Notes: generated by a model from the letters alone, not told the origin. Shown: positions 51,816 through 61,019, counted from the first letter of the stretch. The stretch: DNA of 64,000 bases from Parahaliea mediterranea (GCF_003402235.1 NZ_QEWO01000008.1:62001-126000), one strand, 5' to 3'. Program-made: numbers and translations.

Positions 51816-52445
51816 ATGAAGAAAATAACCCCATGGATTGCTGGCATAGCGGCGTCGATATTCGCCTTCGCGGTCAACGCGGCGCCCATCAATGTATTTG
51901 CCAGCTACGAAAACAGCGCCAACGCGCAACTTCGCTCCGGCGTCATGGCCGGGCTCTATGAACTGAAGGTCGATGGCATCACCATTCTGGCCATGTGCGA
52001 TGACTTCAACACCCATGTAACCCCCGGCCAAACCTGGGATGCCCTGCTCAACGACTTTTCCGACATCCAGGCGGGTGGCGGCAAGTTCAACCCGGGCAAT
52101 AACGTTAAATACAGCCAGGCTGGCTATTTGATGTCCCTGGCCCCGAGCATGAACTACACCCAGCAGGCCGACATGAACCTGGCGATCTGGAATATCTTCA
52201 CCCCCAATGCCATCGCCATGAACACCCAGGCCCAGACCTACTTCAACACCGCGACCAGCGGCAGCTACGACACGTTTAACTGGTCCGGCATTATGCAGGT
52301 TTTGACCCCCAACCCGCTGGGTGCCTCCCAGGAGTTCCTGGTCCTGGGCACCATCAACAAAGTGCCTGAGCCCGGCACACTGGCCCTGGTGGCCCTTGGC
52401 CTGGTGGGCGCCTCCCTGCGCATCCGCAAAAAGGCAGCTGCTTAA
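51816..52445 (+). CDS. PEP-CTERM sorted exported protein
   Basis: A 209-residue protein with a signal peptide (MKKITPWIAGIAASIFAFAVNA) and a C-terminal sorting signal: VPEPGTLALVALGLVGASL then RIRKK. This is the substrate signal for exosortase, which anchors or secretes proteins at the surface, often with exopolysaccharide. The mature part is rich in Asn, Gln and Thr and has only one cysteine; I do not recognise a domain. An AAAGGAACGACAG stretch precedes the ATG. Codon use is less G/C-biased than in most neighbours. Confidence 0.92.
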   Translation: MKKITPWIAGIAASIFAFAVNAAPINVFASYENSANAQLRSGVMAGLYELKVDGITILAMCDDFNTHVTPGQTWDALLNDFSDIQAGGGKFNPGNNVKYSQAGYLMSLAPSMNYTQQADMNLAIWNIFTPNAIAMNTQAQTYFNTATSGSYDTFNWSGIMQVLTPNPLGASQEFLVLGTINKVPEPGTLALVALGLVGASLRIRKKAAA

Positions 52446-52497
52446 CCGCGCCGCCCGCCCGGCCGCCTGGCCGAGCGGGCGTTCATGCAGCAGCGCA

Positions 52498-54678
52498 TCA
52501 GAACCGATACCGCACCCGCCCGACAATCGTACGCTCGTCACCCGGGAAGCAATCGCCCCGCGCCAGGCAGCTGCCGTAGTACTCGCGATCACCCGCGTTG
52601 CGCACATTCAGGCTCAAGTCCCACTGGCTGAACTCGTAGCCCACCATCAAATCCACCAGGGTGATGGACGGTGTTTCGATCACATCCCGCCCGCCGTAGC
52701 GCTTGCCCAGGTAGCGCAGGCCGGCGCCGGCCTTGAAGCCCGCCAGCACACCCTCCGGCCGGTAGCCCAGCCAGGTTGAGGCCTGCTTCTCCGGCACGCT
52801 GTCCACGCGATAACCGTTGGCGGTTTCGGTATCGATGCGGCTGACGTTCAGCTCCCAGGTGACCGGGCCAAAGTCCATCATCGCCTCCACCTCCAGGCCC
52901 TTGAAGGTCGCCACGCCGCTTTGCTGCTGCACCAGGCCGGGGCGGGCCGCGGGGTCGTTCAGGTTGCTCTGCTCAATGTCGAAGTAGGCCACGGTGACCA
53001 TGCCCGGGAAATCGTCCGGCTGGTATTTCACCCCGTACTCCCACTGCTCTCCCTCCTGCGGGTCGAGGGGCTGGGGGTTGTCCGGGTCGTTGTTGCTGCC
53101 GATCACCGGCTCGAAGGACTGGGCCCAGCTAACATAGGGCGCAAAACCGCTGTCGAACTGGTAGAGCACGCCGACTGCGCCGCTCAGGGCATCGTCCTGC
53201 TGGCTGCGGCCAGCCGTCTCGGTTTCGGTGTCGTCGTAGCGCAGACCCAGGGTAATGCGCCAGTCGTCGAGGCTGATCTGGTCGTTGATGTACACGCCGT
53301 AGTCCACGCTATCGGTGTCGGGCCGCACGGCGTACCGGCTGTTGAGGTAGTCCAGCGGCGCGCCGGCGCCATACTGGGGGTTGAACACGTTGATCCAGTA
53401 GGTGTCGCCAAAGCCGTCATCGGGCAGGCCGGTGGCCGCATCGTAGCCCGGGGCCAGTTCGTAGTAGCCGGCGGCGCCGGTAGTCACGTCCTGGTACTGG
53501 GCGCCCATCAGCACTTCGTGTTCCATCCGGCCGGTGCTGAAGCTGGCCCGCAGGCGGGCGTCGACGGCAGCCTGCTCAGAGGTCTGGTCGTTGCGGTAGA
53601 AAGTGCGCGGCACGGTGCCGTCCTTGTACAGGGAACCGTCGGGGTTGTAGACGTAGCGCCCCGGGGTGCCCAGGAAGGTGGTCCAGGCCTGCTGGTAGTC
53701 GGCGCTGGCATCGGTGTAACGCGCGGTCAGCTCCATGCCCCACACGTCGTTGAACTGGTGATCGGCCAGCAGGGTCACGGCGTGGGTTTCGGCGTCGTAC
53801 TTGTTAAAGCCGGGCTCGCCGGTGTAGGTGCTGCTGTCGATGTGCTTGCCGTTGGGGGCGTCGTACAGGGTGCCGTACAGGGGCAGGAACTGGGCCGCGG
53901 TGTCGTTATCGTAGTGGGTGTAGTTGTACAGCAGGGTGATGTTGCTGCGCTCGGTGGGGCGCCAACTCAGCGAGGGGGCAAACACCACGGAATCGTCGGT
54001 GACGTAGTCCACCTGGCTGTCGGAGTCGCGGTAGACGCCCACCACGCGGTACAGCCACTGCCCGCTGCTATCGAGAGCACCGGTGGAGTCAAAGGCCAGC
54101 TGGGCGCGGTCGAAGGTGCCGTAGTCCGCCACAATCTCGTGGGCCGCCTCCGCCTGGGGGCGCTTGCTCACCACGTTCACCAGGCCACCGGGTGAGCCCT
54201 TGCCGTACAGCACCGAGGCCGGCCCCTTGAGAATTTCCACCTGCTCCAGGGTGTACACATCCGGGCGGGTGTTGTTGTAGCTGCCAAACAGCGACTGCAG
54301 GCTGTCCTGGTACTGGGGCACATCCAGCCCGCGCACGGTGAGCCAGTCGCCCCGGGTGGCAAAGCCGTACACCTCGCCGGTGACGCCGGCGCTGTAGGTG
54401 AAGGTATCGTCCAGGGCCAGGGCGCCCTTGTCCTGGATCATCTGCAGGCTCTCGATGGACACCGAGCGCGCGGTTTCCATGATGGGGGTGGCAGACTTGA
54501 GCGCCGAGTAGCGGGACAGGGTGCCGGTTACCAGCACTTCTTCCATTTTCTGGTCGGCCTGTTGCTCGCCCGCCTTCTGTGCGGTTTGCGCCTGGGCTGT
54601 TTGTGCCTGGGCCTGGGCGGCCAGTGCGCACAGCGCGATGGCCGCTGCCAGCCGCTTTTGTTTGATTCCCCCGATCAT
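52498..54678 (-). CDS. TonB-dependent siderophore receptor
   Basis: A 726-residue outer-membrane receptor that imports ferric siderophores using the TonB-ExbBD system. Signal peptide MIGGIKQKRLAAAIALCALA; TonB-box-like EEVLVTGT; plug domain WLTVRGLDVPQYQDSLQS, RPDVYTLEQVEILKGPASVL and YGKGSPGGLVNVVSKRP; beta-barrel; C-terminal ERTIVGRVRYRF ending in Phe. The ATG at 54678 has an AGGGGAG site. A Fur-box-like sequence lies ~72 bp upstream, so it is probably repressed by iron. The siderophore cannot be told. Confidence 0.93.
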   Translation of the reverse strand: MIGGIKQKRLAAAIALCALAAQAQAQTAQAQTAQKAGEQQADQKMEEVLVTGTLSRYSALKSATPIMETARSVSIESLQMIQDKGALALDDTFTYSAGVTGEVYGFATRGDWLTVRGLDVPQYQDSLQSLFGSYNNTRPDVYTLEQVEILKGPASVLYGKGSPGGLVNVVSKRPQAEAAHEIVADYGTFDRAQLAFDSTGALDSSGQWLYRVVGVYRDSDSQVDYVTDDSVVFAPSLSWRPTERSNITLLYNYTHYDNDTAAQFLPLYGTLYDAPNGKHIDSSTYTGEPGFNKYDAETHAVTLLADHQFNDVWGMELTARYTDASADYQQAWTTFLGTPGRYVYNPDGSLYKDGTVPRTFYRNDQTSEQAAVDARLRASFSTGRMEHEVLMGAQYQDVTTGAAGYYELAPGYDAATGLPDDGFGDTYWINVFNPQYGAGAPLDYLNSRYAVRPDTDSVDYGVYINDQISLDDWRITLGLRYDDTETETAGRSQQDDALSGAVGVLYQFDSGFAPYVSWAQSFEPVIGSNNDPDNPQPLDPQEGEQWEYGVKYQPDDFPGMVTVAYFDIEQSNLNDPAARPGLVQQQSGVATFKGLEVEAMMDFGPVTWELNVSRIDTETANGYRVDSVPEKQASTWLGYRPEGVLAGFKAGAGLRYLGKRYGGRDVIETPSITLVDLMVGYEFSQWDLSLNVRNAGDREYYGSCLARGDCFPGDERTIVGRVRYRF

Positions 54679-54749
54679 GATGACTCCCCTTGTGTACTGC
54701 GGTGTAAAAAAGCGCACCGGCGCTCGGCGCCAGTGGCAAACGTAATGTG

Positions 54750-54769
54750 ATTGAGAAGAATTATCATTA
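54750..54769 (-). promoter_or_regulatory. Fur box
   Basis: On the minus strand TAATGATAATTCTTCTCAAT matches the Fur consensus GATAATGATAATCATTATC at most positions, especially ATGATAAT. It lies ~72 bp upstream of the TonB receptor start, and could also affect the divergent Rieske gene at 54900. Confidence 0.7.
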
Positions 54770-54899
54770 CGCCTAAGGCCGCCGGCAAGCCAAATAGTTG
54801 TGCCGTTTGCCACAGAATGCGCCGATCATCCATTGAGGTGATTTTCTCGGCAGGGCCGTTGTCTATACTGCAGCCTCACGAAATTTGGAGGATTTGATC

Positions 54900-55988
54900 A
54901 TGGCAACCGCCGCCGATTATGGCCTGGGACCGAACGTTTTCCCCCGTGGCTGGTTTATCGTCGCCGAGAGCAAGGAGCTCGATCAGGGCCCCATGGCCGT
55001 GCGCTTCTTCGGCCAGGACATGGCCCTCTACCGCGGCGAGAGTGGCCGCCCCGTCATGCTGGACGCGTACTGCGCCCACATGGGCACCCACCTCACCGAC
55101 AGCAACAGCGCAATGATCGTCAAGAACGGCGAGCAGATTGAAGGCGACTCCATCCGCTGCCCCTACCACGGCTGGCGCTACAACGCCGACGGCGACGTGG
55201 ACGATATTCCCTACCACGACGGCCCCTGCCCCAAATCCGCGTCCATCCGCTCCTACCCGGTGGTGGACAACATGGGCTGCATCATGGCCTGGTACGACCC
55301 GGACGGCCGCGCACCGGACTACGACCCGCCCAAGCTGCCCGAGTGGGACGACCCGCAGTGGGTGCAGTGGGAGCTGGATCACCTGGGTGAGCTGAGCATT
55401 CACCCCCAGGAAATTCTCGACAACATGGCCGACGTGCGCCACCTGGGCCCCACCCACGGCGCGCCCAGCGAGTACTTCGAGAACGAGTTCAAGGACCACG
55501 TTTACATCCAGCGCCAGGGTGGCCCGATGCAGTTGTACAACTGCTACCTGTACACCACCACCTGGTACACCGGCCCCGGTTTGCTGCTGTCCAAGCAGGT
55601 GTTTGGCGACACCCTGATCTTTGAACTGATCGCCAACACCCCGGTGGAAGACGGCGTGGTGAAGTGCTGGCACGCCTGCCTGTACCGCGGCAGCGCCAAC
55701 CCCGCCACCGCCGAGGACCGCGAAGCGGCCAAGCAGGCCCAGGCCGGCGCGCTGGAAGCCTTCTCCGCCGACTTCAACATCTGGCAGAACAAGCGCCCGG
55801 CGCTGAAGATCATGCAGTTGAAGACCGACGGCCCCTTCCGCGTCGGCCGCCAGTGGTATTCGCAGTTCTTCCAGTGCCCCGATGAGGCCAAGGCCACCCA
55901 GCAGGCCCTGAACGGCATCCTGCACACCCAGGGCATGGACAAGCCGGAAGATCGCGGCCACGACATTGACCAGGGGCTGCCGTTCTAA
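54900..55988 (+). CDS. Rieske non-heme iron oxygenase, KshA-like
   Basis: A 362-residue oxygenase component that hydroxylates a ring compound using O2 and electrons from a reductase partner (not in the window). The Rieske cluster ligands are C58-A-H60 and C87-P-Y-H90. The mononuclear iron site is N175-M-A-D178-V-R-H181-L-G-P-T-H186. Sequence around these (VFPRGWFIVAESKELDQG; DNMADVRHLGPTHG) resembles 3-ketosteroid 9-alpha-hydroxylase (KshA), so a steroid or polycyclic substrate is plausible. The ATG at 54900 follows GGAGG at a spacing of 8. Confidence 0.88.
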   Translation: MATAADYGLGPNVFPRGWFIVAESKELDQGPMAVRFFGQDMALYRGESGRPVMLDAYCAHMGTHLTDSNSAMIVKNGEQIEGDSIRCPYHGWRYNADGDVDDIPYHDGPCPKSASIRSYPVVDNMGCIMAWYDPDGRAPDYDPPKLPEWDDPQWVQWELDHLGELSIHPQEILDNMADVRHLGPTHGAPSEYFENEFKDHVYIQRQGGPMQLYNCYLYTTTWYTGPGLLLSKQVFGDTLIFELIANTPVEDGVVKCWHACLYRGSANPATAEDREAAKQAQAGALEAFSADFNIWQNKRPALKIMQLKTDGPFRVGRQWYSQFFQCPDEAKATQQALNGILHTQGMDKPEDRGHDIDQGLPF

Positions 55989-56031
55989 ACGCCCGCCGCG
56001 GGGCCCCGCCGGGCCCCGCCTCCGCTCTACC

Positions 56032-57486
56032 TCAACACCCTCGCGGCAGCCACAGCCGCACAGACAGCCCGCCCAGGGGCGACACTCCCAGCGCAAGCCC
56101 GCCGCCGTAGAGATCCACCAGGTCCTGAACAATGGCCAGGCCCAGGCCGTGGCCCGGGCGCCGCTCGTCCAGCCGGCCGCCACGCGCCAGGGCGGCCTCG
56201 CGCTGCTGGGCAGTCAGGCCCGGGCCGTCGTCGTCGATAGCCAGGTGAAACTGCCCGGCGCGCTCGGAAAACGCCACCTCCACCCGGGCACTGGCCCATT
56301 CCAGGGCGTTTTCCAGCAGGTTACCCACCAGTTCCTGCAAATCCTGCGGGTCGACCCGCACCTGCAGATCCGGCGGCAACTGGTAGGCCAGGGTGGTGCC
56401 CCGGCGCAGCGACAGGCGGTGCAGTCCCTGCAGAATGGGGGCCAGAATCGGCGCAACGGGCACCGGCCCGGCCAGCAAGGGGCTGCCGGCGGCGCTGGCC
56501 CGCGCCAGGTGGTGGCGCACCGCGGCGTTGATGCGCTCGACCTCCTCGCGCACCTGGCTGCGCTGGGCCTCGGGGAAGCGCTCCGCCTCGGTTTGCAGCA
56601 CGCTCACCGGCGTTTTCAGGGCGTGGGCGAGGTTGCCGGCGGCGGCGCGGCCGCGCTCAATCAAGCGGCGGTCGTGGTCCAGCACATCGTTCATGGCACT
56701 GGCCAAGTCGGCCAGCTCCGCCGGCAGGCGGGTGTCCAGCCGCCGGGCCCTGCCCGCGCGCACCGCGGTAATGTTGCGGTGCAGCGCCCGCAGCGGCGAC
56801 AGGCCCCAGCGCACCTGCAGCATCAACCCGCCCAGCAGCAGCACGCACAGCGCCAGCAGCGACAGCCACAGTAGCCGGTTGAAGCGCGCCACCTGGGCAC
56901 GCAGCTCGGCGTCGCTCACCGCCAGCGCCACATGCAGCGGCCGGTCACGCCCCGGCAGGCGCAGGCTGCGCTCCACCAGTCGCAGCCGCTCTCCCCGCGG
57001 CCCGGTCACATCGCGCAGCACCAGCGTTGGGCTGTCGCTGACCGACAGCCGCTGGTCCCACAGGGAGCGGGAAATTTCCACAATCTGCCCGCCGTCGCTG
57101 ATCTGCCAGTACCAACCGGAATAGACCTGGTGAAACAGCGACTCGCCCAGGCGCGATTCCACCGACCACTCGCCGTCCTGGCTGCGCTCCAGGGCGGCCA
57201 TGAGCACCTGGTGCAGCGAGCGCAGGCGCTGGTCGAAGGACGCCTGGGCCGACTCGCGAAACCCGTAGGACAGGGCGCCGCCCACGGCGGGCACCATGAG
57301 AGCCGCCAGCAGCAGGTAGGACAGGATCAGGCGCCGGCTCAAACTCATGCGTGAACTCATGCCAGCGACCGGGCCTGGTTCTGGGCTTGAGCCAGGTTCT
57401 GGGCTTGAAGCAGGTTCTGGGCCAGGGGCCGAGCCGGCAACCGCGCCGGGCACCGCATCAGCAAGGGGCGGCCCGCGCTCAGCCAT
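56032..57486 (-). CDS. PhoQ-like sensor histidine kinase
   Basis: A 484-residue inner-membrane kinase. Two helices (RLILSYLLLAALMVPAVGGA and LLWLSLLALCVLLLGGLMLQ) bound a periplasmic sensor of ~125 residues. Then a HAMP region, the phospho-acceptor NLAHALKTPVSVLQTEAE, N box ELVGNLLENALEWA, DDDGPGLT and GHGLGLAIVQ. The ATG at 57486 overlaps the response regulator stop (ATGGCTGA), giving a 42-residue N-terminal extension made of Ser-Pro-Glu-Pro-Gly repeats; ATG 57360 would omit it but has no ribosome site. Partner of the upstream regulator. Confidence 0.9.
   Translation of the reverse strand: MAERGPPLADAVPGAVAGSAPGPEPASSPEPGSSPEPGPVAGMSSRMSLSRRLILSYLLLAALMVPAVGGALSYGFRESAQASFDQRLRSLHQVLMAALERSQDGEWSVESRLGESLFHQVYSGWYWQISDGGQIVEISRSLWDQRLSVSDSPTLVLRDVTGPRGERLRLVERSLRLPGRDRPLHVALAVSDAELRAQVARFNRLLWLSLLALCVLLLGGLMLQVRWGLSPLRALHRNITAVRAGRARRLDTRLPAELADLASAMNDVLDHDRRLIERGRAAAGNLAHALKTPVSVLQTEAERFPEAQRSQVREEVERINAAVRHHLARASAAGSPLLAGPVPVAPILAPILQGLHRLSLRRGTTLAYQLPPDLQVRVDPQDLQELVGNLLENALEWASARVEVAFSERAGQFHLAIDDDGPGLTAQQREAALARGGRLDERRPGHGLGLAIVQDLVDLYGGGLALGVSPLGGLSVRLWLPRGC
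57375..57423. repeat. 18-bp tandem repeat at the 5' end of the histidine kinase gene
   Basis: Two full copies (57381-57398 and 57399-57416, unit CTGGGCTTGAGCCAGGTT with one change) plus partial units on each side. On the minus strand they encode SSPEPG-type units. The unit length is a multiple of three. Confidence 0.85.
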
Positions 57487-58150
57487 TCGCCTCTATGGCT
57501 ACCAGCCGATAGCCCCGGCCGCGCAGGGTTTCGATGCGCTCGCTACCCAGCTTGCGCCGCAGGCGACTGATCTGCACATCAATCACATTGGAATCAGGCT
57601 CGTGGTCCCGGTCGTAGACATGCTCGGCCAGTTCGGCCCGGCTCACCACCCGGTCCCTCGCGTGCATCAGGTAGGCCAGCAGGCGCGCCTCCTGTGCGGT
57701 CAGCGACACCGGCCGCCCCGCCAGGCTGAGGCTGCCGCTGTGGGTGTCGTAGCGCAAATCCCCCGCCGCCAGCACCGGGTGGGCATGGCCAAAGCGCCGC
57801 CGCACCAGCGCGCGCAGCCGAAACAGCACCTCGGCCACCTCAAAGGGCTTGGTCACGTAGTCATCGGCACCGGCGGAAAACCCGGCGGCCTTGTCTGACC
57901 AGCGCTCCCGCGCCGTCAGCACCAGCACCGGCAGGTCGATGCCGGCCTCGCGCCAGCGCGACAGCCACTGGATGCCATCGCCATCGGGCAGGCCCAGATC
58001 CAGCACCAGCGCCTCGTAGTGGTCGGTGCGCAGGCAGTAGTCGGCGCCGGCGCCGGTATCCACCTGCTCGACCAGCAGCCCGGCCTCTTCCAGCGCTGCG
58101 CACAGGGCCCGCGCCAGGGCGCGGTCGTCTTCTACCACCAACACTTTCAC
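57479..58150 (-). CDS. PhoP-like OmpR-family response regulator
   Basis: A 223-residue regulator. Receiver domain with acidic pocket VEDD, phospho-acceptor D51 in LVLDLGLPDGDG and K101 in YVTKPF; C-terminal winged helix (SLTAQEARLLAYLM, DRDHEPDSNVIDVQISRLRR, ETLRGRGYRLVA). The ATG overlaps the stop of the PepSY gene (ATGA), so the operon is pepSY-regulator-kinase. Confidence 0.95.
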   Translation of the reverse strand: MKVLVVEDDRALARALCAALEEAGLLVEQVDTGAGADYCLRTDHYEALVLDLGLPDGDGIQWLSRWREAGIDLPVLVLTARERWSDKAAGFSAGADDYVTKPFEVAEVLFRLRALVRRRFGHAHPVLAAGDLRYDTHSGSLSLAGRPVSLTAQEARLLAYLMHARDRVVSRAELAEHVYDRDHEPDSNVIDVQISRLRRKLGSERIETLRGRGYRLVAIEANG

Positions 58151-58560
58151 TGGCGCACCATGGCCTCAACACCCGGCCCGTCTATCTGCAACAACTCGCC
58201 GCTCACCGCGTCAAATTCAAACTCCACCACCTGGCCCTGGGCACCCACCATCTCGATTTCGTAAACGGTGATGCCGTCTTCACTCTCCAGCTCCACTTCC
58301 AGCACCTGGCCGACATAGCGCGCTTCCAGCCAGTCCAGCAGTTGCGGCAGCCCCACCAGGCGGCCCTCGGACACCGCTGCGTTCAGGTGGAGCCAGTCGT
58401 CGCCGGAATCGGCCTCGATGCTGATGTTCACCGGTGCCCGGGTCGGTACCGGCGCCGGTTGCTGCTGGCCAGTGGCGGTGTTGCGCGCCAGCAGCCACCA
58501 CAGGGCCAGGCCGGCCACCAGGGCGAAGACGAGGGCAAAAAGGACAGGAAATTTCTGCAT
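58147..58560 (-). CDS. PepSY-domain exported protein in the two-component operon
   Basis: A 137-residue protein with one N-terminal helix (VLFALVFALVAGLALWWLLA) and a periplasmic ~75-residue domain of the PepSY type (YVGQVLEVELESEDGITVYEIEM, EFEFDAVSGELLQIDG). PepSY proteins next to PhoPQ-like systems are common and may modulate the sensor. The ATG at 58560 is chosen because it gives a standard membrane anchor; the longer frame to 58710 lacks one. Confidence 0.85.
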   Translation of the reverse strand: MQKFPVLFALVFALVAGLALWWLLARNTATGQQQPAPVPTRAPVNISIEADSGDDWLHLNAAVSEGRLVGLPQLLDWLEARYVGQVLEVELESEDGITVYEIEMVGAQGQVVEFEFDAVSGELLQIDGPGVEAMVRQ

Positions 58561-58583
58561 CGGCCCACTATGCCCCCGCAAAG

Positions 58584-58600
58584 ATGAATGAAACATGAAC
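58584..58600. promoter_or_regulatory. Response-regulator-type direct repeat between divergent PepSY genes
   Basis: On the minus strand GTTCATGTTTCATTCAT contains TTCAT-N6-TTCAT with 11-bp periodicity, the spacing used by OmpR-family dimers. It sits in the 165-bp gap between the regulator operon and the divergent pepSY gene, so it may be the autoregulatory site. Confidence 0.5.
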
Positions 58601-58725
58601 GGCGCGCTCAGGGCAGTGACAGGTGCCCCCTTGCATGATGGCCCCAGTGTCCGGGCTGAAACAAGCCCGGGCTTTGCACGGCAACCCGGGACGGGCTGCC
58701 ACCAGACCACCGCAAGGAGTGAATG

Positions 58726-59460
58726 ATGAAACTACTTAAACCGACACTGCTGACGACCGCGCTGCCTGCGGCGCTTGCCACCACCCTCGCCGTCACCGGC
58801 GCCCTCTTCTCTGCCACCGCCGCCGCCGATAGCGGACTGCCCCGCGCCGAGCTGGAACGCCTGCTGGCCAGCGCCGCCGACTATGGGGTGAGCCACTTCC
58901 AGGAGATCGACGTCGAAGACGGCCGCCGCCTGGACGTTGAGGGCTGGTCCAACACGGGCTCCCGCGCCAACCTCACACTGGACATTGCCAGCGGCAACCT
59001 GCTTCGCCAGCAGTACCGCGACGGCACAGCGCCCGCCTGGAGCCTGGGCAGTGCCGATATCGACGCCGCCCTGGACCGGGCCGAAGCCGGGGGCATCCGC
59101 GATATTACCTCGCTGGAGGTCGACCGCCGCGGCAACATTGAAATCGACGGCCTGGCCGGCAACGGCCGGGAGTTGGAACTGAGCTTCCACCGCGACCAGC
59201 TGCAGGGGGGCGCAGGCACGGGCACAAACACTGGAACAGGCACGCCCACCAACAACGCCAACCAGCACCCCACCCTCAAGCGCTCGGAACTGGCCGCGGC
59301 CCTCAACAGCGCCCAGCAGGCGGGGATTGCCCGCATCGGCGAGGTGGATGTGAATCGGCGCACCATCGAAATTGACGGGGTCGACCGCGGCGGGCACCCG
59401 CTGGAAGTGAGGCTGGCGCGGGATTCCTACCAGGTGCTGGCGGTGGAGCTGGGCGACTGA
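58726..59460 (+). CDS. Periplasmic protein with PepSY-like repeats
   Basis: A 244-residue exported protein. Signal peptide (MKLLKPTLLTTALPAALATT, and on to SATAAADSG), then three similar ~60-residue modules: LPRAELERLLASAADYGVSH, SLGSADIDAALDRAEAGGIR and LKRSELAAALNSAQQAGIAR, each followed by a beta segment such as EIDVEDGRRLDVEG. A Gly/Thr-rich linker (GTGTNTGTGTPTNN) precedes the third. The plan matches PepSY-like repeats. ATG 58726 is preferred over 58723 because AGGAG then has 6-base spacing. Divergent from a pepSY-regulator operon. Confidence 0.82.
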   Translation: MKLLKPTLLTTALPAALATTLAVTGALFSATAAADSGLPRAELERLLASAADYGVSHFQEIDVEDGRRLDVEGWSNTGSRANLTLDIASGNLLRQQYRDGTAPAWSLGSADIDAALDRAEAGGIRDITSLEVDRRGNIEIDGLAGNGRELELSFHRDQLQGGAGTGTNTGTGTPTNNANQHPTLKRSELAAALNSAQQAGIARIGEVDVNRRTIEIDGVDRGGHPLEVRLARDSYQVLAVELGD

Positions 59461-59492
59461 GTCAGCCGGCTTTCTCTTAACGGCTTTTCGCA

Positions 59493-59540
59493 CGGGCTTT
59501 TGCGCGCAGGGGCTGTTGCGCGCACGAGCTATTGCGCTCA
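59493..59540. repeat. Three-copy 16-bp tandem repeat
   Basis: Units of 16 bp: CGGGCTTTTGCGCGCA, GGGGCTGTTGCGCGCA and CGAGCTATTGCGCTCA, in the gap between the PepSY gene and the M48 protease gene. Degenerate partial units flank them. Confidence 0.75.
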
Positions 59541-59604
59541 CGGGCTGCCGGTTCGCCGCGACGTTCGGTACAATCGGCCCAGTCACGGCAACCGGTCAGC
59601 CCCC

Positions 59605-60426
59605 ATGAAACACTCTGCTATTGCTATCTACCTTGTGCTTGCCTGCGTGCTAGCGGCCTGCGCCACCAGCCCGACGGGCCGCAGCCAGTTCATGTTGATC
59701 TCCCCCGAATCCGCCATTGTGGAATCGAAGAAGGCCTACCTGAGCACCGTGTCCGACCTGGACGAGAAGAACAAACTGATCGACGACCCGAAAATGGCCG
59801 ACCGGGTGGCCACCATCACCGGGCGACTGGTGACCGAGGCGGTGGCCCTGTATCCCCAGTCCGCCAACTGGGAGTGGAGCGTGGCCATTGTCGACGACCC
59901 GGAAACGGTCAACGCCTGGTGCATGGCCGGCGGGCGCATGGCGGTTTACACCGGCCTGTTCGACCAGCTCAAACTCACCGATGACGAATTCGCCCAGATC
60001 ATGGGCCATGAGATTTCCCACGCCCTGGCCAACCACACCGCCGAGCGTATGTCCCGGGCCATTGCCACCAATATCGCCGTTGCCGGCGTGGCGGTGGCCT
60101 CAGACAACCACGCCCTGGCACTGGGCGGCGCCGCGCTGGCGGCCAAGGTGGCCCTGGAGCTGCCCAACAGCCGCACCGCCGAGGCGGAGGCCGACCAGAT
60201 TGGCCTGGAGCTGGCCACCCGCGCCGGCTACGACCCGGACGCAGCGGTCACCCTGTGGGAGAAAATGGGCAAGGTGGGCGGCGGCGAGCGCCCGCCGGAA
60301 TTCCTCAGCACCCACCCCGCGCCCCAGAACCGCCAGGCGGCCCTGGCCAGCATGGGCAGCGAGGTGCGCAAGCTGAACCCCACCGGCAAAAAAGCCGCGG
60401 TGCACCCGGTGACCATTGTGCGCTAG
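59605..60426 (+). CDS. M48-family metalloprotease lipoprotein (BepA/LoiP-like)
   Basis: A 273-residue zinc protease. The signal peptide ends in a lipobox (LVLACVLAAC), so it is lipid-anchored. Zinc site HEISH at 135-139 with a downstream EAEADQIG supplying the third ligand. The STHPAPQNR segment near the C terminus is typical of periplasmic M48 proteases that handle misfolded outer-membrane proteins. The ATG at 59605 gives a standard lipoprotein signal; upstream extension is not needed. Its stop overlaps the convergent hdeD gene by 4 bp. Confidence 0.92.
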   Translation: MKHSAIAIYLVLACVLAACATSPTGRSQFMLISPESAIVESKKAYLSTVSDLDEKNKLIDDPKMADRVATITGRLVTEAVALYPQSANWEWSVAIVDDPETVNAWCMAGGRMAVYTGLFDQLKLTDDEFAQIMGHEISHALANHTAERMSRAIATNIAVAGVAVASDNHALALGGAALAAKVALELPNSRTAEAEADQIGLELATRAGYDPDAAVTLWEKMGKVGGGERPPEFLSTHPAPQNRQAALASMGSEVRKLNPTGKKAAVHPVTIVR

Positions 60427-61019
60427 GTCGCGTGGGCCGAGACCGCCTTCGCCAGCTTGCGCACCTTGAAGGCAAACACAATGCGGATGACACCCACAAA
60501 CAGCGCCCAGCCGGCGATCATGTAAACCACCGCCAGGCTGCCGGCGCCGATGCGCAGCACAATCAGCAGCGCCAGGGCCACCGACAGGGCGCCGCTCAGG
60601 TACAGCACCCATTCACCCTGGATTTCCTTGCGCACCTGAAAACCAAACACCAGCTGGGTCACCCCGGCCATCAGGGTAAACAGCGCCACGGTGTACACCA
60701 GCGCCAGCATGCTGGCCGGCGGGCTCATCAGCAGGAAGCCGCCAATGGCGATGGCCAGCAGGCCGTAGATCAGCACCAGCCACCAGAGCTGCTTGTCGCG
60801 GTGGCCAAGGGCGCCCACCGCGCTGAACACCCCGTCCACCAGCAGGTAGGCTGCAAACCAGATGCCCAGGATCAGCAGGGCCACGCCGGGCTGGAGCAGG
60901 GCCAGCACCCCAAACACCACGGCGGCAATGCCGCCGATCAGGTAGATCCACCAGGTACGCCCCAAAAGTTCGGTGATGGCCCCGCCCGCCAGGCCGGGTT
61001 CGGTAACTGAATCTGTCAT
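60423..61019 (-). CDS. HdeD-family membrane protein
   Basis: A 198-residue protein with six hydrophobic helices in pairs, including WIYLIGGIAAVVFGVLALLQPG and LWWLVLIYGLLAIAIGGFLL. The repeated W-x-x-hydrophobic-G motif and the LQPGVALLILGIWFAAYLLV segment match the HdeD (DUF308) family, linked to acid resistance in E. coli; its exact role is unknown. The ATG at 61019 has a GAGG site. Confidence 0.85.
   Translation of the reverse strand: MTDSVTEPGLAGGAITELLGRTWWIYLIGGIAAVVFGVLALLQPGVALLILGIWFAAYLLVDGVFSAVGALGHRDKQLWWLVLIYGLLAIAIGGFLLMSPPASMLALVYTVALFTLMAGVTQLVFGFQVRKEIQGEWVLYLSGALSVALALLIVLRIGAGSLAVVYMIAGWALFVGVIRIVFAFKVRKLAKAVSAHAT

Noticed and set aside
55998-56016. Perfect 9-bp G/C hairpin after the Rieske oxygenase gene
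   Set aside because: No T tract on either strand; it may stall polymerase between the convergent genes, but not enough to call a terminator.
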